From Silene noctiflora (taxonomy: Eukaryota > Streptophyta > Magnoliopsida > Caryophyllales > Caryophyllaceae): a DNA stretch of 28,379 nt. Location: the NCBI GenBank assembly GCA_009801015.1, contig VHZZ01008365.1, positions 27,700 through 56,078 on the forward strand, given 5' to 3'. Shown in pieces: positions 9,984-21,205 of this stretch. How positions within the stretch are numbered: the first letter of the stretch is position 1; each line of letters opens with the position of its first letter. Under the pieces are notes generated by a model, which did not search any database, was not told the origin of the DNA, and saw only the letters and a program-made list of their open reading frames with translations. Both the position numbers and the translations under genes were made by a program.

Positions 9984-10085
9984 AACCCGTCTTGCTTGTG
10001 ACGGTCACAAGCTTGTGACGTCTCACAAGTCTCTCTCCACTTGCCTCACCCACTTGCAAGGTTGTCTCACGTCACAAATGAGAAT
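9984..10085. repeat. MITE-like repeat C, right copy (inverted)
   Basis: Reverse complement of the 8700-8812 repeat: CCGTCTTGCTTGTGACGGTC, ACAAGCTTGTGACGTCTCAC, then TCCACTTGCC and TTGTCTCACGTCACA in matching order. Either the two copies are the ends of one 1.4-kb non-autonomous element or they are separate insertions of one family. Confidence 0.7.
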
Positions 10086-10144
10086 TTGTGTTGACGAAAT
10101 CACTCAATTAAGGTTGTCATTGCCAAAACATTGTGTCAGTCAGA

Positions 10145-10410
10145 TTGACAGAATGTGATTTAATCCGATCTGATCTGATAAATTAAGAGTGGTTGGCCTG
10201 AGGGAATGTGATTTGATCCGATGATGTGGGAGTAGTTGTTACTTGTTCGTCCCCTGAGCTTGTCAATGTCCTCAAGGTTATGTAGATTTAAGAGTGGTTG
10301 GCTTGTTGGTGTCATACTTTGATAGATTTTGTTTCTAGACCATTTTGTGTTACATTCTTGCTCTCTTCCATTGTAATACATCGCCAGATCAACCAAAATA
10401 TCAATCAATA
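10145..10410 (-). repeat. Short interspersed duplications, possible decayed retrotransposon piece
   Basis: GAATGTGATTT-A/G-ATCCGAT occurs at 10151 and 10204, and TTAAGAGTGGTTGGC at about 10183 and 10288. On the minus strand the phrase CTTGAGGACATTGACAAGCT followed by CAGGGG recalls the leucine-glutamate-aspartate stretch and polypurine-like tract near the 3' end of Ty3/gypsy elements. No intact domain is visible, so this is only a suggestion. Confidence 0.25.
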
Positions 10411-10439
10411 TTTCAGATCATTTAATTACAAAAGGTAAC

Positions 10440-10875
10440 ATGGTAATGTTTCTAAGCGCGGAATTAATTTCATTTTCATGATTTCAATTTTAGAAATCCA
10501 AATATTTGGATTCAATTCCAAATCAAATTTCAAAATTGTGTTTGAGAAACCCATGGAATTGGAATTGTGCGAGACGGATATGGGTCGAGGTCATCTGATG
10601 TTTTTTATTTGGAAAAAATAAATGTCACGAGAAATATTTGGAAAAAAAATATCATAAATGAAAATATTGCAATGAAATAAAAAAAAGAACGTAAATACTG
10701 ATAGAATTGAAATGACTACTATAGGTTAGGTATTTGAGAGTCCCAAATTTTAACTAGTTTGGAATTGGTAAGAAATTGAGTCTAATTCTAATTTAAAATT
10801 CTAGAGGTTGTCAAACACTTGAAATGTATTAATTACGAAATTCAATTCCAATTCAAGATTCCCAAACATACAAAA
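10440..10875. repeat. AATTCC-rich, partly palindromic block, possible MITE
   Basis: Left (about 10455-10570) and right (about 10740-10872) parts both carry GTTTGAGAAAC- or GTTTGGGAATC-like ends and many AATTCCAATT or GAATTGGAATT variants in inverted arrangement, with an unrelated centre at 10575-10720. Plant MITEs with GTTTGG/AATTCC termini look like this. Ends and target duplication are not resolved. Confidence 0.35.
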
Positions 10876-11800
10876 GTTAATTGATTCGTATGACAATGAG
10901 ACGGTTTGATGCATATGTCAAACATTAGCTTAGGTTTATAGATTTGATAGCAAATATTGATAACCTTAGATGGTGATGGTTTTTTTTTTTGGTTTGATTA
11001 CTTTGGTAGTTGTATTGTTGATAAGTTGTCAAAAATCAACTCCAATAAGGATAGCTAAATGAGACATGACTTCAAAGCTATCTAAGAGCGGAATGATACA
11101 AAGCTTCTAACAATGAATATAATTCAAAGTACTTCATTAGCTTGTAAAGCTAGCGAAAGCCAGCCCGTTTTAGGGGGGAAAAAAACAACAAAAAAAAGTC
11201 GACAAAATTGAGGGCAAAAAATATGAATCGTTGGATCCCTCCGAACATTTGTTGACAAAGCTAATTAAACAATATTTAATTCATAAATAAATTTACGACA
11301 CAACAACATAATATATATACCATCTATATCCGCTAATCCGCTATTGAGTTTCTCATAACAATAAATACTTTCTCCAAAATATCTAAACAAAGATGTTAAT
11401 CTCAACATCAGAGAGATTTTGGGAGGGCAATTTTACAACAATCCAACCAATATATTTCCTATATTTTCTGCTATAACTTGCTAACTATGGCTGTAACAAC
11501 ATCAAAAATTAAAAGAACAAGTTCGATAGCTCCCTCAATTCTCGCGAAATTGCTCATAAGTTTAAGGTGGGATTTTGATCTCCTATTTTTAGTAAATAAC
11601 CCTCTAATTGCTAGCAATCTAAGATTTTCGGAGTTAGAGAAGACGGAAAATTTCAGGACATATTTTTTACAAAATAACCCAAATACCAACTACCATAGCT
11701 AACTATACTAACAGAAATTCGAAATCTTCCAACCACCCAAAAAAAGAAAAAAAAAAGGTAAAAAAGAAAAAAAAAACCAAGAAAAATTTACAGGAGAAAA
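10876..11800. other. Gene-free stretch upstream of the receptor kinase gap
   Basis: AT-rich with a T run near 10981 and A-rich DNA at 11741-11795. It is the probable promoter side of the receptor kinase gene whose 5' end is lost in the following N gap. Overlapping short frames at 11471-11702 on both strands have no family resemblance. Confidence 0.45.
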
Positions 11801-12259
11801 NNNNNNNNNNNNNNNNNNNNNNNNNNNNNNNNNNNNNNNNNNNNNNNNNNNNNNNNNNNNNNNNNNNNNNNNNNNNNNNNNNNNNNNNNNNNNNNNNNNN
11901 NNNNNNNNNNNNNNNNNNNNNNNNNNNNNNNNNNNNNNNNNNNNNNNNNNNNNNNNNNNNNNNNNNNNNNNNNNNNNNNNNNNNNNNNNNNNNNNNNNNN
12001 NNNNNNNNNNNNNNNNNNNNNNNNNNNNNNNNNNNNNNNNNNNNNNNNNNNNNNNNNNNNNNNNNNNNNNNNNNNNNNNNNNNNNNNNNNNNNNNNNNNN
12101 NNNNNNNNNNNNNNNNNNNNNNNNNNNNNNNNNNNNNNNNNNNNNNNNNNNNNNNNNNNNNNNNNNNNNNNNNNNNNNNNNNNNNNNNNNNNNNNNNNNN
12201 NNNNNNNNNNNNNNNNNNNNNNNNNNNNNNNNNNNNNNNNNNNNNNNNNNNNNNNNNNN
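11801..12259. other. Assembly gap (459 N)
   Basis: All bases are N. The gap falls within the receptor kinase gene, which is already in frame at base 12260. It hides at least the start codon, signal peptide and first leucine-rich repeats, unless part of these is spliced in from further upstream. Confidence 1.
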
Positions 12260-14143
12260 TATGTGAGCGCGAATAAGTTTTCAGGTGAAATTCCTGTGGA
12301 TCATTTTGCAGGAGCTTCGTTGAGACGTGTTTGGTTGTCTGATAATGAGTTTACAGGGAATATACCCGAATCATTAGGGAAATTAGCTAGTTTAACAGCA
12401 TTGCATTTGGAGAGGAACAAGTTTACCGGGTTAATTCCGGACATATCTCAGAAGTCTTTGACGGAGTTGGATATGTCCGGAAATCAACTGGTAGGGGAAA
12501 TTCCTGTGAGTATGGAAAGATTTGGTGCTGATGCTTTTAAAGGAAATACAGAAATTTGTGGGAAAATAGTGGGAATTGATTGTAAGAAACTACAAAGTGT
12601 AAAAGGTGGTAACGTCGCGACTACTATTGGGGTAATGATTGGCATTGTGGTGATAATGGTCCTCTTGTTGCTCGTAACGACAATGATGAAGTCTAAGAAC
12701 AAAGATGACGATTTTAGCGTGCATCGTAGAGAACAGGCCGTGGAAGATGTTGTGGAGGTTCGTGTTCAAGGGAACAACACAAAGGGCGGAGGTGGAGGTG
12801 GGAGTACAAGGAGTGTTGCTAGCCAAAATGGAGTTGGAGGTAGCTCAAAAAAGGCGGGAGATCATTCGTCACATAAGAAGGGAGGGAGTGAACATGGAAG
12901 TAAGAAAGGGTCTCAACACGGGAAAAATAGTAATACCGGGATTGGTGACCTAATTGTCATCAACGATGAGAAGGGTCCGTTTGGTTTGGCGGACTTGATG
13001 AAGGCGGCTGCTGAGGTGTTGGGCAATGGAGGGTTGGGTTCGGCCTACAAGGCCGTGATGGCTAATGGGGTGTCGGTGGTGGTGAAGAGGATTCGTGATA
13101 TGAGTAAGTTGGATAAGGAAGAGTTTGATGTTGCCATTAGACATATTGGAAATCTTCGCCATAAGAATATACTGACTCCTCTAGCTTATCATTATCGGAA
13201 AGAGGAGAAGCTCGTGGTTTCGGAGTACATCTCTAAAGGCAGCTTGTTGTATGTCCTCCACGGTATGTCAATCCCTCTTGTTTCCTAATTCATGAATGTT
13301 ATTTCTATTACTCCTATAGTCCTATGAACTTACCTTATTCTGGATTAGATATGATATGAAAAATACTTGCCCAGTGGGTCCAAAAATTAGGGAACTGGAT
13401 CAAACAAGACGCGGTCCAGTTTCGACCCATTGTCATCCCTGCCCGTAGAGTTGTATAAGCAATAAAACTGTGATGTCCAAAATATCTACAGAAAATCCTG
13501 CTTCCTGGTTCAGAACCATAATTGATCATGGCTAGCTACGATCTAACCTAAACATTGAACTGATCTTTCAGGGGATCGGGGCATATGCCATGCTGAGCTA
13601 AATTGGCCAACGCGTCTCAAAATTATTAAAGGCATAGCAAGCGGGTTACAATACCTACAAACCGAGTTCCCTTCCTACGATCTTCCTCATGGAAACCTCA
13701 AATCCAGCAATGTACTTATCACTGATAACTACGAACCTCTACTCTCAGATTACGCCTTCATTAAAATGGTAAGCCTCAACCAAGCAGCACAAGGGATGTT
13801 TGCTTATAAAGCACCTGAAGCATTAGAAAACCAGCCAATCACTCCCAAAGCCGATGTGTACTGTCTTGGGATTATCATTCTCGAAATTCTAACAGGAAAA
13901 TTCCCATCTCAGTATCTCAATGCTGGTAAAGGTGGGACCGATGTCATTCAATGGGTTCGATCAGCCATTGAAGAGAAGAAAGAGGGAGAATTTTTGGATC
14001 CAGAGATAGTTTCGTCTTACGAGGATTCTTTACCATCTATGATTGAGCTTCTTCATGTCGGGGCTGCTTGTACTGAGAGTGATCTTGATAAGCGGCCAAG
14101 CATGGACGATGCAATTACAAGGATAGAGAAAATTCAGGCATAG
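12260..14143 (+). CDS. LRR receptor-like kinase, pollen-receptor-kinase type (5' partial)
   Basis: Plasma-membrane receptor-like protein of LRR subfamily III. Exon 12260-13262 and exon 13572-14143 join through a GT/AG intron within the kinase domain, after VLH. The visible part begins inside the LRR region; the GTG at 12263 is an internal Val codon, not a start. In order: about four LRRs (FSGEIP, FTGNIP, FTGLIP, LVGEIP), a capping NTEICG segment, one transmembrane helix (ATTIGVMIGIVVIMVLLLLV, about 12618-12677), a Gly/Ser/Lys/His-rich linker (about 12780-12935), then a kinase domain. The Gly loop reads LGNGGLGSAYKA, the ATP-binding Lys is present (VVVKR, AAG at 13085), the catalytic loop is HGNLKSSN rather than HRD...N, and DFG is replaced by DYA (13748-13756); APE is kept. 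Loss of the catalytic Asp suggests weak or absent kinase activity, as is common in this family. The pollen role is inferred from family only. Confidence 0.88.
13263..13571 (+). other. Intron of the LRR receptor kinase gene
   Basis: A 309-bp intron starting GTATGT and ending CTTTCAG. The split codon is G|GG, giving VLHGDRG across the junction. The position, just after the hinge-region Leu-His, is a usual site in LRR-III kinases. Confidence 0.85.
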
Positions 14144-14563
14144 AAGGTGACAAATTGATGCAAGAAGGGTGGGTTTTTGTCAGCAACTTGAGATCTGTAG
14201 AGGAAACTAGCATTCTTGATAGTGAACAAACTCAGGTTTCCGAGCGTTTTTCAAAGTTGTCAAGATTGATTCAAACAATGATTCTAAGAGAGATTGTGCT
14301 TTGATTTCCAGTGCTAAATGATGCAGTTGAGAGCTGACATAGAGAGCATTAATTACATGACCAAATTTTCATTCTTTTGCTTGTTATTCTCTAAATTAGA
14401 GAAAGTTGAAACACAAAGGGAAAGGGGGTTTTCAAAGATGTTTCGTTTGCATTTTTTAGGAAAACTATAGTTCATTTTCAATTCAGCTACTTTTCCGCAT
14501 TGCTTAGTTTATTTTCAATTTAGTCACTCACAGGTTCATTCTTTTAACGCGTATTTTTGTAGG

Positions 14564-14594
<31 letters not shown>

Positions 14595-14804
14595 ATGTAT
14601 AAAGTTCAATAATCAACAGCTAGACTTCAACATAAAACCAGTTTGAGGATTTATCTAATAATTATTGTAATAATTAAGGTATTTTCTTATTATCAAGCGA
14701 ACTAAAGTTCCTAAAAAGAAGTCCAGAATACGCATCTGAATGTTGAATGGTTCATAACTGTTCAGGCAACACCCAAAATTCTTCAAGAGGAGATTCTTTA
14801 GGGT
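14144..14804. other. Convergent intergenic region with poly-T tract
   Basis: Holds the 3' untranslated regions of the plus-strand receptor kinase and minus-strand COQ9 genes, whose stop codons are 661 bp apart. A run of about 25 T ends near 14594; read from the minus strand it is a poly-A tract, which could be a retroposon tail or simple slippage. No further gene is visible. Confidence 0.55.
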
Positions 14805-17800
14805 TCATAATTTGAGTCCTTTTAATAGTCCTTGCATTGAGCCACCCAATCCTGCGCCTACACTTTCTGCCAGATATTGAGCCTGCACAACAACAGCATT
14901 TTCTATGGTCAGAAATGCGTGATTTGAAAAAAAAAAAAAAAAAAAAGATTATTACAGTATCTCAATGGCTCCAGCTGTCCCGGACGGTGGCGTAAAGCGA
15001 GTCAAATGAACGAAGGAATTCTTAGAGCTCAATTAAAAACACATCGAAGCTGATTTTGGAAGACAAAATCAAAATTGCTTCGACAAATGTATTGATACTC
15101 GATTACTTCATGATAGAAAAAAGTCAAAAACATGAGAGTGTAGTGAGCCATTTTGCTTTATTTCATCACATTTGGAAGTCAGAAGCATTGTGTCTTTACT
15201 AAATTGGAAATGGAAACAGTTAAAAAAACAATGAAAGAGCAAAAAGATAACAAACCTCTTGAAAAGACTTCTTTAAATCAAAAGCATCTCTAATTCGTGA
15301 ATTCAAGAATGCCCATGTGTCACGGAAATCTGTAGTACATTGCAGGACTAATATCAGATGAAGCTAAAAACGAGTCAACTTTTTTTTTTTTTATCATCCA
15401 GACAGAATATAATCCACACAAGTCCACAGTATACAGTCATTGCACGTAAATTGAACTTGCAGAAGGAAAACAATATGTTAGCGAAGCATTTCCTTGGGAA
15501 CCCTATCAAACCTAGTGGTAACTGGTAACTAGGCAGATTACATTCCATCTTTTCGTAACCATCGAATGATGTAGTAGTATTAGTGGTAGTTAATAGTAAG
15601 TACCCCATAAAAGATATTTCCATAACACCTCCACATCAGAAAAAACTTCAAAGCCATTTCACCTTCTGTGTCATTCTTTGTACGAAATAGCCTGATCTTA
15701 TATTCTTATCCCTACTTCAAGCTAAGGACGACAAACATCCTTCCATTTATTCCGATGAAAGCCCTTCAGAGAGTCTCTTGTAGCTAACAAGAAATCTCTT
15801 TTGGTTAGCAGAGCAGGAATAGCAAACAAAGTAAAGTCATATAAAAAATAGAAGTTAGGTACTTTTCTACAAAGTTAGCCTACCACTTTTAGACAAAAGC
15901 CTGGATTTCAATCCCAAGCCTCTTCTCAAACCTCTAGAAAACTGAATCCCCCCACAGTTTTACTGCCAATCGGAAGCTCCAAGTAGGTTGAAAGAAAATA
16001 CTTCAACCATCCAAAATAAATCAGCCAGAATATACACATTTGGAACACTGTTTAGCGGTATTCCCACGCTACTTCCAAGTTTCAACCTGACAGCTTTTAA
16101 AATCTAAAAGGTATGCCTCAAAATCTCAAATAAAGTAAGCTAATCTCATCAGGTTTCAGTAAAATCAAAGTCATCGTCAGCACACAATCAAAGAGACATA
16201 AAAAGGTGTACAGACCACCCTCTATCAGTAGAAAATCCTTGAGTAGACCTGAATCAATGGCTTTCTGAATAATCTACTACAGGCCTCCGTTAAAGAGGGT
16301 CAACCAGGGTAGTGGTAACCTCTAAAGCTTGAAAAGAAGCCACCAGATTCCCCAATTGTATAGCACTGGAAGCTAATGGTCCAGATACGAAAAGTACATG
16401 CAGTTACTCCACTTGAGAGATCTTCAGAATAGTTGCCATACAAAAATCCCAAGAAACGTGACCACATGTCACCCAAAATTTGTTGATAAAAAACTACAGA
16501 AAACTCCAACCAGTTTTCCAACTACTGCCACAGAAGGAATTTTAGAGAGGATCTACTCCAAGTTGGGACATTATAATTTATAAGTGACAAGAGGGTTTGA
16601 AGATAAAAAGGAAACGGAGAGCATCAATACAGAAAATGTCCTTCATTAGAGGGAGACACTGTGGTCAGTGTACCTAGTACTGCAAGACGAAAAATATCTC
16701 CACTATCGGCAACATGGTAGGTGGACAGGAATGTGTGAAAATAAGGTAGTAGGCAAGGAACAAAAAGACGAAAAACTGAACAAACAGGAACATAAATCAG
16801 TGCCTGGGAAAAAAAACATGATATTTACAAGTAGGCATCTTGATGCACTAAAATCAAAATTTCCCAAAATGTTCCACTGTCATTCAAAGTTCCATATAAG
16901 ATTTACAAACAGAATAAACATCTTTTGGAACAGTCAAATCTATAGATACATAACATGAGTTCAACAAACCTGGAGATTTATCGGTCAGCATATAAACCTC
17001 AGTAGTGGAATATATTCCACCAAGCACTGTTCGCTTCACATACCAATCAAGATCAGAAGATTCATCGCCTGCAGCGTGCCAGATCTCATCCACGAGCGCA
17101 GCACGCTGTTTAAAACTTGTTGACACATTTGCTGGCATTGCCTGTCAGCCAAGATTTTATATCAAATTCAGAGAATTAACGTAAATGACTAAATGTAAAT
17201 GTAGTCACATTCACCAACTGACGACATCTAAAAGACATAGACCTGGTACTGCTCTTGGACAACATGAGTGAGTTATGTGTTAGGAAAATCGCAAGACAAT
17301 GATACCCTTATTCCTCCATTGTTGATCACTCTTTGTGGGCCGTGGCTGAGCAAATTGAATTCTGCCAAGAAAATTGGGTGTATCTTTGGTGCTGATGTCA
17401 AAGAGTACTGGGCTAGGCATGCTCTAGATTAAATTTGTGGGAGGGGGGATGTTTCTATTGCTTCTTCACAGAATGAAGCCGGAGCTGCTTTAAGAGTAGA
17501 CATCTTCTATCTCAAATAATATATCATCTTCAGTACCATCTTATTCTTTTTGTAACACATCACTTTGAAAAAAGAAAAAAGAAATCTAGTAGTTCAATTG
17601 GTGATGTGATGGAAGGATAAGATGATGGGAATTTAAATGGGATAGAAGACCATCACTCGTGATTTAAGGGTACCCCAAGTTTCCAACATCCACTATTCCA
17701 CAATATTGAACTTCTTAGTAATTGTTTGCAACTGAGGATCCTTTGTCCGGTTGTGCTCTATTTCTTCTTCATTGTTTTTACAATATTCCTATTTCTATCG

Positions 17801-20800
17801 GTATCTGATAACATCTCACATATGAACGTAAGATATATCATCAGCTACACTACTATATTAGAACAGTGCCGGCCACCATAAATTTAAAATGTAAAATTAG
17901 AACTTGAGGGGAGGAAGCATGATGCCATGTCAAATTGCTAGAACCAGATATGGATTTAATCAATGCTCATATCTAGACGCATCCTGATTGGAAATCTATT
18001 ATCCTTGGAAGATAGAAGTAGAACAACAAACGAGAATATATTACATATACCTACGATCGAACATCTGACTAACAAATTCGTTAAGTAACTATTTTCCAGG
18101 CAGTTAACTTCCACAACCCATAATAAACTAAAATTTACTGCAACTGAAACACATCACCAATAAGACTCTCAGCTAGCAGTTACACCTTTTGCCACAAGGC
18201 AATAAATGGGAGATATTTCGACAGGTTTGATGTCTTTGAAGCATCCCAGTCTATCCAAGATTAAGGGTTTTGACCATATCCTAACTTTCAAGATTCCGGC
18301 GTTTCTACATATTCAAATCACACCACCAACCCCTTTAAAATCAATACCCTAATTTTGATAGACTTGATACCCAAAAAGCAGACAAAGAAACTAACAGCAC
18401 ATAAAAATGAGTAGGATAATTTCAATTCATGCGGCAGCAGCATCACAATCATAACAGAGGTTGGATCTTGCATAGTAAGCAATGGAGTTGTGTGGAGGTC
18501 TGATTCAGGCTCGTAGTTGCAATTCATATTTAAAGAACTTCACAGAAATCAATGTTCTCAGCAAAAATGAGTGGTAATCAATATGTTATATTTGCCATGT
18601 CAAAACAATGATAATTCAGGAAATTACCTGAATGCTAAGAGCCTGGGGCCACTTTGTTATATAAGGAGCCTGCATCTCTAGCCGATTCTTTAGAAGTTTG
18701 GCAATGCGCTCACTTGGAATCAGATTTTTCAGATCATCATTGGACTCGACTATATCGACAAGTCTTTCTAGACACTCATCCATGAAATACTGGAACGGCA
18801 GAGGCGGTAAATTATTATTGAAGGACATGGATAAGCACGAAGAAGTAGTCAAGAAAATTGACATCTCAAGTTAAGAAGAAACAATGTCTAATGGAAAACA
18901 AAAGTCCTCAATTTTAGTCCTGTGCGAGTACTTTTTAAGATATATAACAACCCGTTGACGAGAAAAAGTAACAATAAATCTGAAGAACATTGATAAATTT
19001 AATGCCAAAGATCAAATTGAACACAAAAAAAAAGGATTTCGGGGATGTACCCAACATGACAAAAAGAAGCAATGACATGAAAATGGAATAGTTGTAAAGT
19101 ACTTGGTGATGTAAAACATAGAACTAAGCAAGTGCGTAAATAGCAATACTAGACCATCGCCTTTGTGAGATTAAACCTACATATATTAAGGCATCCACAC
19201 AACCGTATTGTCAAAGAGACCTCAACCTAGGTGACAAACAGGGCGATTGTGAGACAAGCAACCCAGGAAGATTGTCCATTCACTAGTCTTCTCTCATTTG
19301 CTTAAGTTTATCTATCATCACGATTGTAAAGTTGGTGATCTATGCAAACAATATTTACCATTACATGAGAGAGATGAACTTAAATCTACACCAACTATAC
19401 AGCGTGTCACTTCCCAATCACTAAATATACTTCCTTAAGAGGGGATACGGTGAGGAAAGAGAGGAATGCAAAGCTATACAACTTGTCACTTTCCAACCAC
19501 TAACCACCATCTCCTCCCCTTGCTTCTCATTTTATGCTCTTACTCCCCTAATAACTACACACATCCCAAGAGACCCCTAAGACACAATGTCACCCTCTAA
19601 CAACCTCACGAATAGTTCACGTTTCCTTTTTTAAACATGTTTGTTTGGCAGAGAGTGAGACTTGGACTTCCTACCCCACATGCATATAATTGCATAAAAA
19701 AAAACTGGCCAAAAGCAAACGTAAACTATATGGGGAGACAGAGGGAGTACTTTTTTTTTTTTTTCAACCAAGTGTATCTTATATAAGAAGTTGATGTGTG
19801 TATATTAGACAGTTTGTGACATACCACTTATACAAGCGCTTCAAAATTCAAAAAAGGGCGTTGCCAATAGAATCACAAAAGCAAACAACTATACACATTC
19901 ATAACAATCAGCATCAGACATTTTGATGAGAAGTGATACCTCAACAAGTGCAGCTTCTTTCCTAGGAAAAGCTCCCACGATAGAAGGAGAGATTCCAACT
20001 TCCCTTGCACCTGCCATCATCGCTGCCTCGCCCCATCCTAGCCTATTCTGTCACATGAACAGCCACGAATGCACACACATCAAATATCTTGCCCGGTAAA
20101 GTAACTATACAGCGTTATTATAACGTAGGTTCAAAATCCGACAATCACTCTATAAATTCACTAATAGCTTCCTACCTAGCCATTCCTCATCTTCCACAAG
20201 AATACTCGTATAAGATAACTACACTTTCCGGAGCATTTGACAATTCAACACAAACAAGGCCTCACAATACAACAGATTTTCTATAAGTAACATCAATTGA
20301 AAAAAAATCATTATTAGAAACACCTACCGTAATTAATCAATTTCCGACATGTATGATATTACGATTGAATATATATAACAGCATGAGATTACCGTAACAA
20401 TTAGACGAACAAAATCGTTCAAAATTCAAATAAACTGAAGCTCGAAATCAAGATACCACAAAATTACACAACTATATAAAAATACATTACTATAATTACT
20501 CCTAAATAAGATAATTAAAATTGAAAAAGGTAAAGAAAGAGATATGAGGTGCGAACCACGTGACGAAGAGAAGCGTGGAGAACACGTGACTGTTCTTCCT
20601 GATACTCAGTCACATGACGTTTCCGAGGACTTTCCTTCTCCGACGTCGTTTTAGTCGATTCAGCGAATTGCGATTGATCAGGAATGTTAGGATTAGGGTT
20701 AAGGTTAGGGTTAGGGTTTTGCGGAGAAGAGGAACAAAATCGAAATGATGATGCTAATGATGATGAACAGGATGATGAGGAGGAGATGATGGAAGGACGA

Positions 20801-20862
20801 TTAATGATGGTGGTTGATCGGAGTGGTTGTTGAAGAAGGCGTTTAACGGCGGCACGATACAT
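14805..20862 (-). CDS. COQ9: Ubiquinone biosynthesis protein COQ9, mitochondrial
   Basis: COQ9 is a lipid-binding accessory protein of the mitochondrial coenzyme Q synthesis complex; in other eukaryotes it supports the COQ7 hydroxylase. Six exons in transcript order: 20862-20557, 20047-19940, 18789-18628, 17141-16970, 15329-15256, 14882-14805. All have GT/AG junctions with compatible phases and give 299 aa, the usual plant length. Residues 1 to about 60 are Arg/Ser-rich and acidic-poor, a mitochondrial presequence, followed by an Asn-Pro repeat. The COQ9 domain follows: RVLHASLRHVNRLGW (about 92-107), MMAGAREVGISPSIVGAFPR (112-131), IPSERIAKLLKNRLEM (162-177), KWPQALSIQ (185-192), LDWYVKRTVLGGIYSTTEVY (223-242) and DTWAFLNSRIRDAF (about 253-266). 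No broken motif or frameshift is seen. The introns are long (up to 1.6 kb). Confidence 0.93.
14929..14946. repeat. Poly-A tract in COQ9 intron 5
   Basis: About 18 consecutive A on the plus strand within the last COQ9 intron, 45 bp upstream (in transcript direction) of the final exon's acceptor. In the transcript this is a U tract and may extend the polypyrimidine region. Confidence 0.8.
15330..16969 (-). other. Intron 4 of COQ9
   Basis: A 1640-bp intron from donor GTTTGT to acceptor CTACAG. A few short open frames on both strands lack family resemblance. I see no bounded transposon inside it. Confidence 0.7.
17300..17590 (+). pseudogene. Short coding-like relic with A-rich tail in COQ9 intron 3
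   Basis: On the strand opposite to COQ9, frame 17340-17519 reads like protein (WLSKLNSAKKIGCIFGADVK, then EYWARHALD, a TAA at 17430-17432, and GDVSIASSQNEAGAALRVDI). It then ends at TAA 17517-17519, followed by a T-rich 3'-untranslated-like stretch and an A-rich AAAAAAGAAAAAAG segment near 17567-17580. The amino-acid composition is more protein-like than its neighbours. I do not recognise the family. It may be a retroposed gene 3' end or a transposon fragment. Confidence 0.3.
18790..19939 (-). other. Intron 2 of COQ9
   Basis: A 1150-bp intron. It contains a terminus-like ACAGAGGGAGTAC at about 19739-19751 next to a T run, the form of the right end of a mariner/Stowaway-type MITE (the inverse of GTACTCCCTCTGT). 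The matching left end was not found, so only a fragment can be proposed. Confidence 0.6.
20711..20719 (-). promoter_or_regulatory. Telobox-like motif in COQ9 exon 1
   Basis: AAACCCTAA on the minus (coding) strand, within a wider run of AACCCT/AACCTT variants (20686-20720) that encodes the Asn-Pro repeat. Teloboxes near the start of plant genes are known binding sites of TRB/telomere-repeat-binding factors. Whether this copy, inside the coding sequence, is functional is inference. Confidence 0.35.
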
Positions 20863-21205
20863 GGTTGCGCGGCGGAGGAGTGGTGGCGACGGCGGCGGTG
20901 GGGGGAGAAGTGGGAGTGATAACTAACTAACTAACTAGTCGTACAACAAAATGTCATGACGTTTGTTTTCAAGGTTCTTATGGGTGGTTGTCGCTGAGCT
21001 GAGTGACACTCGTTAATAAACTAATCGAAAGGATTTAACGAATGACACGTATAACCTATGGACTTTAGATCGTATTTGAGGTGATCATGAGCCGAGTCGG
21101 ATTTGAAAGATATAGCCTAGATATATAGGCTGGGTTGGATATCGGGTATAGGTCTCTTTCAGGCTGAAGCGGGGGTTTTTGACGTTGTCATTATCATCAT
21201 TTAAT

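Noticed and set aside
11471..11702. Overlapping short frames on both strands before the gap
   Set aside because: Neither resembles an LRR-kinase N-terminus or any family I know; likely chance.
12263..12265. GTG as the start codon of the receptor kinase
   Set aside because: The frame is open from the gap edge and begins inside an LRR; GTG is an internal Val.
12484..13162. Minus-strand frames of 70-78 codons
   Set aside because: Antisense shadows of the receptor kinase exon.
16300..16958. Several 60-96-codon frames on both strands
   Set aside because: They lie in COQ9 intron 4, lack motifs and are not joined by plausible splice sites.
20686..20720. Interstitial telomere or chromosome end
   Set aside because: Only a few imperfect TTAGGG-like units, in frame within a conserved gene; too short for a telomeric array.
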